Shown in pieces: positions 7,413-16,619 of a stretch of 23,349 nt of DNA (position 1 is the stretch's first letter; each line of letters begins with the position of its first letter). Both the position numbers and the translations under genes were made by a program. The stretch is from NCBI GenBank assembly GCA_015680685.1, contig MNCI01023900.1, forward strand, positions 1 through 23,349, given 5' to 3'. The notes under the pieces are model-generated. The model searched no databases. It saw only the letters and a list, made by a program, of their open reading frames with translations, and had not been told where the DNA came from. The DNA is from Gnetum montanum (taxonomy: Eukaryota; Streptophyta; Gnetopsida; Gnetales; Gnetaceae).

Positions 7413-10156
7413 CTAAGGTACAGGCGAAGGCACAGAGGCCAGGGTCCTAGGCTTAGGGAAGTCGAGCTTAGAATAGTTTTTTGTTGCATTAACTGATGTG
7501 TCCTCTCCCTTTCGCTTGGGAGGTGACGGTTGATGCTTTTGGTTGGAGGTCTGCCCCTGCGTGAGAAGAGCAACCTGTGGTTTTGGCCCCCTGATAATGA
7601 AGGGCACCTTAGGCGTGGGTGCGGACGAGGCCGCGGCTTGACTGTCGCTGCGTGACTGAGGGTGTATCCAAGAAGGTGCCCGTATAATGAAGGGCGGCCT
7701 CGAGACCCCACTGGCTACCAATGAAATGGTTGGCCTCCTTTGTGAGCTAGCAGGCACACGCAAAACAAAAGGTTGTTTTGGCGGTTCCCTCCTCTCACTG
7801 TCCGTACTCACCACAGTGATTGTATAAGGATCATCATTTGCGTTCAATGGGCCCTTATATACATGTAATGTTTGGTTTTCTGGACGCGTCGAGTTGCTGC
7901 TGTCTAACTTGAGTGAACCATCATCCAGCATACGTTGAATGTCATCTTTCAACGCCCAGCAATAATCCGTATCGTGACCACACAGCTGGTGGTAGTCACA
8001 GAAATGGTCTAGCCTGAAAGATCTTGAAACTTGCGGTTCGTTAGGTAAGGCTAAAGAAGGGTTCTTCAGTAGTTCACAATAATGTCTATGACACTTCAAA
8101 GCTTCCTCAGACGCCTTCTTAGGTTGAATGTGCCCTACCCCTAACAGTTGTTTCAACAGTTCGGAATGCTTTACGGGTAATGCGTGTACTTTGAGCGATC
8201 CTTATGCTCAAAGTTTGGCTTAGGCTGGGGGGGCCCTTCAGGGGCAGTTGTATCTTGGCTGGTGCCAGCACCAGCCGTGGTCTCAGGAGGCGTCGTGGGT
8301 GCCTTCTTGTTCTTAGTCTTTGTACTTTCAGTCATCACAGCTACTTCCGTTGTCGCTGCTTTACCTTTGTCTTTGCTCTTATTATGTGCATTCCTGTAGG
8401 CGACATACATCGGGTCCTTGCTAGCCTCTACAGCATCTTGGATGCTTCTAGTTTGAGCGAAGGCCTAGTGTAGAGAGTTGGGGGAAAGATAATACAACTT
8501 TGACCTAATAAATTCGTTGACTGCTCCCTTGAATATAGCCAGCAGATGTGAGTCTGCGATCAGCTCGCGGATCTCATTCAAGGTAGCATTCCAGCGCTGT
8601 ATGAACTTTTGGACAGGGTCGAGCAGGTCTTGCTTCACCCCCATGAGTTGATCCAATGTGACTTCCAATTTCAAGTTGTATTTGAAGTGGGTCACAAATT
8701 GGGTCAGCAGCTCTTCGAAGGTTGAGATGGAAGAGCGTGGGAGGGCTCGGTACCAATCCAAAGCTTTCCCTATTAGAGACATTGCAAAGACTCAGATGAT
8801 GGTGTGTGGCCACTGTTGCAACAACAAGGACTCAGACCTAAACATGACCAAGTGAGCATTAGGATCTCCCTTCCCATTGTACTTGGTGAAATGAGGCAGA
8901 GACATCCCTAGCGACAATGACAGCATAGGGACCGCTGGGCTAATCGGATCATCCTGGTAAAAGTCCATGATCTGAATAGTATCAGAACCAGCGGCTTTGA
9001 GGCATCGAACCTCCTCAGTGAGGGTCTATATAAGCTGGAAGGCCTGGTCCAAACCTGTTGACGAAGGTGTTTGTGCAGAAGGCATAGGAGGTTGGACTGG
9101 GAAGGCGAAGCTAGGGAATGGAAATGCCAGGAGAGGCTGGCTAGCTGCTTGTGGGGCGGGGATCCCTGCAGGTAGGGGAGCCTGTGAAGACCACCACCCA
9201 CTGGTTTGCGAAGAGGGGTTAGCCGCTTCCTGCTGTATGAGATAAGGATAGATATACTACGGGAAAACCTGTGGAACTTGCGTTGCGGGTGCAACGGAGG
9301 GTTGCACACCATGCAGCACAGACTGGTTGTGTTGCACTGCAGGGTTGGCCCACTAACTTGCGGCAGGCTGTTGGATGTATGTTTGTGGCTGAATAGCTGT
9401 GGTGATCTGTTGAGTTAGAGGGGGCGGTAAAATCTGCGCTGGGTGAGTTGTTGATATGGTGTAAGGTTGTATCTGAGGGATGAAATGGGGCGCGGTGGTC
9501 ACCGGGACCACCGCCGGAATGCTAAGTACCCGCGGTGACGAAATCGCCCCCACGTTATTATGAGGCATTTGTACTTGTAGCCCAGACGACTGCGCGGTGG
9601 CCTGCGGAAGGACAGGAATGTGCATCTACGCGGTCATGGCTGGGTCAAGAGGAGCAGCCTCTCCATTGAAAGGAAACAAGGGATTTATGTACGTTTGGGG
9701 GCTCAAAGTATGGAACGAATGTTCCGACTAGGCTACCAATTCATCCTCTTCATCTTTCCCATGTTGGGACTCCAACGTAGCCTGTGAAGCCTGGCCTTTG
9801 GCCATGACCAACTGCGTTATAAGTTCATGTTGATGTTCGGTTAAGGGAATAATGTCGTAAGCTGTTGGCTTGAAATCATGGCCCCCTCGGTGGACCACCT
9901 CAAAGTTTCGTTTCGCTTCGACTTCGGCTCGGCTAAGAGCCAGGTTCACCTGGATCTTAACACATATAAAGTTGTATTCTTCAGGGGTTATGACCGTGAA
10001 GACAGGCTCTTTTCCCTGAAGTCTCAATGATCGGCGCAATGGCCCCTGAGATCCTGTTGCGCCAGGAGCTGGCCTGGTGACCCTGAGAGGGTTCACAGAT
10101 GTGGCACCCAAATCGTCAGGGACCATGGCAGTTGTGGTTATGTACAAGGAATCCAT
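7413..10156 (-). pseudogene. gag: gag of element A (Ty3/gypsy, Tat-like), interrupted
   Basis: Capsid/nucleocapsid-like protein of about 915 codons, starting MDSLYITTTAMVPDDLG 242 bases inside the 5' LTR edge. Order: basic RRSLRLQGK near residue 42; a Pro/Gln-rich low-complexity region; a retrotransposon gag domain from about 8,968 to 8,470 (FTKYNGKGDPNAHL, ALDWYRALPRSSISTFEEL, FIQRWNATLNEIREL); a charged linker; KHSELLKQLLGVGHIQP; a knuckle CDYHQLCGHDTDYC; and a linker with three PF(I/V)(I/L)RxP motifs. Breaks: TAG at 9,728, 9,626, 9,353, 9,257, 9,026 and 8,465, TGA at 8,792, a one-base frameshift near 8,182, and TAG at 7,413 before the protease part. It would package the element RNA into particles; as it stands it cannot give full-length protein. 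Confidence 0.85.
7959..8000 (-). other. Gag zinc knuckle variant (C-x2-H-x4-GH-x4-C)
   Basis: CDYHQLCGHDTDYC followed by WALKDDIQRMLDDG. This C..H....GH....C pattern followed by a helical LK..I..LI..G segment is typical of Tat-type plant gag proteins and probably binds RNA. In element D the matching place reads YHYHKMVVHDIDFC, with the first Cys and the Gly lost. Confidence 0.75.
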
Positions 10157-10398
10157 TGAGCAATGAGATTAACGATAACTAGTAATCAGATCTAAAAAAT
10201 GGCTGGCAACAAAAGCACGAATAGGCTTTCTACCCTGTAAGATTTCAAAGAAATCGTCCTTGCGACCGATCTACACCACACAATTCGCCATAAAATTCCT
10301 GAGAGGTATTACATCTACGGTTTAGGGTATGGATCGCTAATAGGGCTACCCGAAATATTCGGATCGGAGCCTAGGCCCTCCTTCTAACACCAGAAAAC
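10157..10398 (-). other. 5' leader of element A
   Basis: About 240 bases between the 5' LTR edge and the gag start codon. Contains the primer-binding site at its outer end and no open frame of note. Confidence 0.6.
10376..10392 (-). promoter_or_regulatory. Primer-binding site, tRNA-Leu-like
   Basis: On the minus strand, six bases after the LTR end (CGTCGTTACA), reads TGGTGTTAGAAGGAGGG. From memory, the complement of plant tRNA-Leu 3' ends is close to TGGTGTCAGAAGTGGG, so most positions match. This is the priming site for minus-strand DNA synthesis and fixes 10,399-11,567 as the 5' LTR. Confidence 0.55.
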
Positions 10399-11567
10399 TG
10401 TAACGACGAAAAATGTCGGCAGCTGGAAAATACCAAACAAAATCCTATGTACACAGTTTTAACCACGGATCCGTGCGAGGGCTATGCTAGAAAAATGAAT
10501 CCGCGGTGCCCTGAACGGTCTTGTCGATTAGACAGGGACTTACTAGTCAGCAAACCGATGGAGATAATGAATATCTCGTGGAACGATCTGATTTGAGGAA
10601 TCGAAAAATGAGGGGAAAAACGACGTAGATGAATTGTAATGATGATAACGCTAAACACGATAAGAGGAGACTAATACAAGAGAAACGCATAGTCTCAAGA
10701 TCTACGCTTTGACTTGAAAAATGTATATTTTGTATATCACATCACACTGGGGAGGCCCCGATTACTGGATGTAAAGCAAGCACAAAACAACAAGAAAACT
10801 GTCCAAATGGAAGTCCGGTCTACCTCGTGGGCCAAAGCTGGGATGCAAGGAAGGTTAAGCTCTGACGTATATCGATCAACTATTTCTGACCAATAGATCT
10901 TGCGAACCGTGCAAGATGATCCCACGATCTTGGATCTGCTTTTTTCACCTTAGGAAGTTTCTGTTTAGGACCGCCAAATGGTCACTGATGGAGAAAGTTG
11001 TGTTGCAGATGCTCAAACCGAACTGTGCTTTCTTTCTGCCAGAAGGTGATGCTGTCAACGATTGCCAAAGTGCTGCTCTCTGTATCTCTGCTCAAAAGTG
11101 ATAAGTGCTCCCGTGCTCAGAAAATGCCTTTGCTTCTTTTATTTACCAAAAAAAAACCTGTATCTTTGTCAACTGGGGTATTTATAGCCTACGACGTCTT
11201 GTGGAAAAGGCGCAACCCTGATGACGTGTGTCCCGAATGTTTCAGGTACTGTTGGCTTGACAATTTTTGTGTCAAACATCATGACTACACACAATACGCT
11301 CATTTGGGTATTGTGCATGTAAAGAATAGATGCACGTCGGACATGTTTCAACTGTCTTCGGGTTATATTATGCTCATTCACACTCTGTTGCGTGCACGAG
11401 CGTAACGTGACATGAAAACAATGGATTCAAGTTGTTTTATGCTAGCTTACACAGCCGCGCGTAATGAAGCGTAAACGATGTCTAGCTCGGCAACGCAATA
11501 CGTTGTGATACGCTGCATTGTGTGATGAGTGTATGATGAGCATCCGCACTTTCTTAGACTTTGCCTT
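10399..11567 (-). repeat. 5' LTR of element A (LTR copy 3)
   Basis: Inner edge at 10,399 is defined by homology with copy 1 and the adjacent primer-binding site. Outer homology with copy 2 ends at about 11,567, though similar GCGTAA-rich sequence continues to about 11,790, so the true U3 edge is uncertain. Minus-strand TATAAATA at 11,179-11,186, AATAAA at 11,138-11,143, and a long U5 of roughly 700 bases. It differs from copy 1 at about 40 of about 675 aligned positions by eye (about 6%), so insertion is not recent. Confidence 0.85.
11179..11186 (-). promoter_or_regulatory. TATA box of element A 5' LTR
   Basis: TATAAATA on the minus strand, about 780 bases upstream of the inner LTR edge, with AATAAA about 35 bases downstream. 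This is the likely promoter for the element's genomic RNA. Confidence 0.65.
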
Positions 11568-11800
11568 TGACTGTTTTGGAGCTCATTACACTGCCGTGCG
11601 TAACGGAGCGTAAACCTGGCCTTGAATAAAAGACGTAGCAAAATACACGAGAAGTCACATATTACGCTGCTCAAGCCTCTCCTTTTGCCGAAGTAACTAG
11701 CCTTCTGATGCCTGACTATGTTTAAACAGAATCACGCTCAGCGCCATTACGCTACGTCGCGTGGTATAGCGTAAATAGAGAAAACATAGTAAGATTAGAA
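11568..11800. repeat. Possible outer U3 with repeated GCGTAA units
   Basis: Units near 11,583 and 11,740 resemble the one inside the LTR near 11,448 (pattern ATTACnCnGCCGnGCGTAA, then AGCGTAAA). They suggest that U3 extends past 11,567 or that the element inserted beside a related repeat. LTR copy 2 does not contain this stretch. Confidence 0.4.
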
Positions 11801-12391
11801 ATCTGCACAGGAAGTTGGAGACTTGATGCTATGTGCCTCTTGGTGTTGCTCTGTCTTATTCTCCCTTCTGGAATTCTGACATGCGCCCTTGCTTGAATCG
11901 TGAATCTTTGCCTGAGGCTGACTCGCAATTTTCATGGTGTTTCAAGACAAGGCAAATGTCATTGGCCATTTATTTACCACTTCCAAAAATATCTTCTTCT
12001 ATTCTTTGTCTAGGTTAGTATTGATGATGATCATCTTTTCCTTGTTTAGAAAATCATATTCCAGTGCTTCTAGTAGGACCTTTAACTCCAATGGTTATGA
12101 TTCCAACTTTTTTGAAATCTCAAGTTATCCCCATTTAATTTCTTCTTCTTAACTATTCTAGCTTGTCGATTTCTTCCACATAGGTGCTTATCATTTAAAT
12201 TTTTCATTCCATGTATATTTTTTATTTTGTTTCTTCAGTGGGTATCTTCTTGTTTAGTGGTTGGCACATACAAGCATCTCTACACATACACATTGTTTGC
12301 ATGTTGTGTTGTTCTCTTGTTTAACTTCCCAGATTTTCTACATGCAATTACACCCATTATCGTTGTATGTGATACACAAAAATTTGCATTG
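11801..12391. other. AT-rich DNA between elements A and B
   Basis: Composition drops sharply in GC compared with element A. T-rich plus-strand stretches, short unsupported ORFs, no family recognised. Possibly the unrecognisable downstream part of element B or old host DNA. Confidence 0.4.
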
Positions 12392-14822
12392 TTAAATGAT
12401 TTCAACTTCCTCCTCTTCAAAAATTTTCAAGGACAAGTCTCTGATTTCAAGCTTAGCATCCACAATGACAGTTGTTAACATGACAGTTGTTAAGTTTTCA
12501 TTAGAAGATGATGGAAGCTTAACGTTTCTTAGAGGAGTGAGCATGGATGAGGATGAAGTACATGGGGTTCCCATCCTTCAAATTGTTTTTGGGCTTGTTC
12601 AAAAGAATGATCATTTCCTAGATTAGGGTTTGTTCATAATTGCTTTCTCCTACATGTTCATTGCCTTAGTTGCATTCTTTTGTTGTGGTTGTGATGGCAA
12701 CTCACCTTGCATTATATGCGGTGGCATTGGTAATAGAGGGTTGAAAGGTTGACTTAATGGACTAGCCATTGTTTGATGTACATATGGATTAGAATCCATT
12801 CCTAGAGTTGTAGGTCTATAGTACCTAGATGGATAATATTGAGAAGTGTAAACTACTATGTTTCCTAGAGATATCAGACACTGCACATAATATCCATAGG
12901 GGTCTAGTGGTGATATAGATATTACTACCTCAATGGTGGCATTACCCATGCTTGTGGTTATTGGCACTATTGTGATATTGCTCCTATGGCTGTGGATAGG
13001 CTCCACTTAGGTAGTAACCTATTTGGAAGGTCTATCAGTAGTTACCTTGAAAGTAAGGTAACCATTTTGGCATTTGATTTTTGATGAATGTTGGATTAAC
13101 TACATATGCCCCTGATTCTTGCAAGTGTGCCATCATAAGATAGCATCCCTAAGGATGTTCATACTGGCACACTTTACATCCTTCCTCATCCTCTAATCTT
13201 AAGTTAGTACATTCTTTCACGGAAGCAACTTTTCCTCTCTCTTTTTGTAGTATTCATGTCCATAGTCTCTTTTCTTTTTCTTCTCCTTGCCCTTATTGAA
13301 GGCTTGTTCAGTTCTTTCTTCTATAATCTTCAAAGCTATAGCAAATTTTTCGTCCATTGAGTCCAACATCTTTTCTACCTTGTTTGCTATATCACTGATA
13401 GATTTTTGAATTGATAGTCTTCTTCTGGATCACCTCTTCCAAGGTTTCTTCCTTTTTCTTATCACACATTTGTACATCTCTTTTTGTGATAGATGGATCT
13501 TGATTATATTCCTCAACTAAATTTCTCCTTTTCAACTAATCTTTTTCCTTGGACTATGAATTCGATGGATGGTCATTTCTAATAGCCTTCCTTGGGCATA
13601 GAACCCAAGGGTTTCCTAGTTTTATTCCAAAAACCATTGACAATTTATGGCCTATGCACCTATGCAAAAGAGAGTAGTATTTGTCCATCACTACATAAGG
13701 GATTCTTGTGTTCCTTGCTTCCAACCTTGGATCTACTTTCTAAGATTGGACACCTTGGAGTAAATTTGGTATTTATCATTGAAGAGTTCAAGCATAATAC
13801 TCCACCTTCTAATTGATTCAACTTCTAATGATTGGTACCATCTCTCTACCTCCTCAATGAATGTCTTGGGAAACAATTTGAGATTTTGTGAATCACGATA
13901 TTTTGTACGACAAAGGCATAATGAAACGCTTCAAGGTGATGTTGTGGATTTGCATTATACCTACCTTCAAATTTAGGAATATTATTCATATCAAGTCACT
14001 TGATGAAATTATCTCTCACATGCTTGGTTGGAATGTACATTGCCTCCCTAATGTTGATCATGCCACAAGTAGCCAACAAGGGCCCTTCATTGTCATATGG
14101 TTGTATGCTTTGTTCTTGTCTCTTTCTAGTTCATATGGTTATTCCTTTCTATAAAAGTTCACTAATGATCATGAGGAGGAAGATGAAACAATTGGAGAAC
14201 AATGCTAGCTAGTTCTCCTTTTATGACCCTAGAATTCATCTCTTTGTGATTTGATATAAACTCTAGGCCTTAAGTCCTACTTATATTTAAAGTCCTTTTC
14301 TTCTTGTCTTGATGTCTTTGTAAGGGCTGAATGTAGTTGTACTTGGACATGTTCTTCTAAATGAATAATAGGCGTTTGTAAATGAACTTCTTGATTATGA
14401 TGAAGCTTTTTTGCTAAAAATGCATCATCATCATGTTTTTCTAGGACTTGAGGATTGACCTACTTTCCCTTGTTATTCTCATGTTTGGTCTCCATAGTAA
14501 TGGGTTGGTAAGGTCGAGTCATGTGTTTGGTCACATGATATCCCTCTTACACATGGCTTAGATTCATTCCTCTTAAAGAGGTTTGAAGCATGGCTGGTGG
14601 TGAATGCTCTAGAAGCAAAATGATGTTGCCTTTTAACTCTCTTCACCTCACTTGATCATCTTGATGAAAGATGAATCTAAAATCAGCATAATAAGGATTG
14701 GTATGAGAGTATGAGATCCATGTTTGCATAGGCATACTCTAGTCATTGTCATCATGTGTTTTGTCATTGTTCTTTTGAAGCTCTTTGGTAGACAAGAATT
14801 TTCCTTTAAGTGTTGAAGCCAT
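12392..14822 (-). pseudogene. gag: Decayed gag of element B (Ty3/gypsy)
   Basis: Starts at ATG 14,822 (MASTLKGKFLSTKELQKNN) and runs on the minus strand through many stops and shifts. Recognisable landmarks are MYIPTKHVRDN and LDMNNIPKFEGRYNANPQ (a gag-domain entry, near 14,000), RKPLGSMPKEGY (near 13,600), a tyrosine- and asparagine-rich stretch, and LPMPPHIMQGELPSQPQQ (about 12,700). The best preserved open stretch is 12,650-13,006. The same landmarks occur in order in element C, so both belong to one family, different from A/D. No protease is visible after the gag end; the element is truncated there. Non-functional. Confidence 0.75.
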
Positions 14823-14930
14823 TTTGTATATTTAACGCCTAGTTAAATGTGCGCTATTAAAATTGGTTTAAGGTATAAGAATAGACTTTGTGGTTCTTGA
14901 TACAATGAACTTTGTAAGATCAATTACTAG

Positions 14931-15308
14931 TGCATATTGAGGTATCCTAACACTCTACTATACAAATCACAAGTTCTAGCACAACCAAATTGTAATCTAT
15001 GAATGAACAATGTGATTATGGTAGTAATTGTTGTTAAGTTTAAAATTGTTGTCTTCCCACTTCAAGTTAGTGAAGTTACAAAGTGTTATGCTACTAGGTG
15101 AACTAAAAATAACACCATTAGGATTACCAAAGATTACACTTATGTGCTTAAAACTCATATACTAATTACAAAAACAAACTACAAGAGTTTCCCTAAGACT
15201 TGGAATAAAAAATTATCAATTGTGTGCACCCAAGTGTTGATATTTATAGGGCTGCACACATCCCAAGACATCACATCAATGATGATGTGGCATGAGATAT
15301 GACTATCA
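14931..15308 (-). repeat. Probable 5' LTR of element B
   Basis: Aligns in pieces with the LTR-like region of element C: tatacaaatcacaa near the inner edge, ggattaccaa, actacaagag, TATTTATAGG, and a CATCAATG motif before the outer end (gactatca). Begins TG and ends CA. Edges are inferred from the comparison with C, since no 3' copy is in the window; the primer-binding site is not recognisable. About 378 bases, which would be short beside C's. Confidence 0.5.
15241..15248 (-). promoter_or_regulatory. TATA box of element B LTR
   Basis: TATAAATA on the minus strand, about 310 bases upstream of the inner LTR edge, at the position matching the TATA boxes of elements A and C. Confidence 0.45.
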
Positions 15309-15324
15309 TTAATTGTCTTTATCA

Positions 15325-15775
15325 TTAACCACAAAAAAAGACTAAACATGTTTTATGTAGTTTTTGCCATAGCATAAAACATTTAGCCATAGTAGTTTTT
15401 GCAATAGCATAAAAAATTTAGCCATACAAAGGGGATTTGATGTCAATGTTTATCTCTTGGACATAAAACCAACATGAAATCTTTGCAAAAGTTATGTCAA
15501 AGCTTTTACCATAGTAACAATAACCAAAACCATAGGGAACCCATAATTTGGAGTTTCCTAATCAAAAACATCATTATTGAAAATATCAAATATTAGATAA
15601 AACAAACACATTTCACTCTATTAGAAAGTAAAAGTATATTTTTTGATGTGATTCACTTAACCATAAAAAATGATCAAACAAGTTTCATGTAGTTTTTGCA
15701 ATAGCATAAGAAATTCAACCATGAAAGGGGGGTTTGATGACTATATTTATTCATGGACATACAATTAACACTGAG
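15325..15775. repeat. Diverged direct repeat (about 120-150 bp, two copies)
   Basis: Copies at about 15,325-15,475 and 15,657-15,775 share ttaaccac/taaaaaa, then a core gtagtttttgcaatagcat and a run of G followed by tttgatg. The first copy also has an internal partial duplication of the core (15,358 and 15,391). The rest of 15,309-15,800 is AT-rich without a recognisable gene. Confidence 0.6.
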
Positions 15776-16619
15776 TTTTTTTGAACCTATATATGTTGAA
15801 ACTTCTTGAAACAAATACATTCCGAAGATCTCATTCCTATTCTTATGGAGGGATAGCAACAAAAAGCATAAACTAAAATATCATGAAATATGAAAATCTA
15901 CAAATCTTTGAATTTCATCAAGAAATTATGAATAAATTTGTGTTATTAAAATTTTCGTTAAACTTATTATTGATAAAATACTTTTGTAATTTTCCTAAGA
16001 GAAGGTTAGAACATCAATTTATGTACTATTGTTAATGAAATCATTGGAAGAACTCTTACTTGAATCAATCAAATCGAAAATGCATTATCCAAGAAAACAA
16101 TTCTATCAAAATTTATTTGCATAATTAGAAAAAACAGTTTAGAAAAAGCTTAATTGTTTACTCTCAATATTATAACACTGCAATTCCACTGTAAGTTGGG
16201 ACATGGTTCCCAAATGCTCTCTGGTTGTTTTCAAAAACAAATTTCGCCCAGTTGGACAAAAATTATTTATATCCTTATTAAAGAACCTAAAAAACAGATT
16301 GACAGCATAATCTGCAACAAAAAGGAATTGAAGGTTTGTAACATAGCACCAAAATATGTTAACCTATAGAAACAACTGAAAAGCTTGAACAGTAAAAGAA
16401 TCACCTTATTTTTTCTCCAAGGAATTCGGCCCTCTCTTCTTTCCAAAGGTAACAACTGTAATAATTTAACAACAAGAATCGCTGAATGAAAATCATAAAC
16501 TATTTTCAGAAAATCACACGTTCACGAAATAAGATTATTCAACAGATTTTCATATTCGTATATTTCATAGTTTGTGAAATTTGTGATTGCGATTAATCTC
16601 CGATATTGATATGACAGCA
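15776..16619. other. AT-rich unassigned DNA with exon-like stretches
   Basis: No retroelement domain seen. On the minus strand there are two acceptor-like tracts (near 16,453 and 16,317) each followed by open frames; the second is open from about 16,315 to a stop at 16,139-16,141. It could be a gene fragment, but nothing is recognised. Confidence 0.35.
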
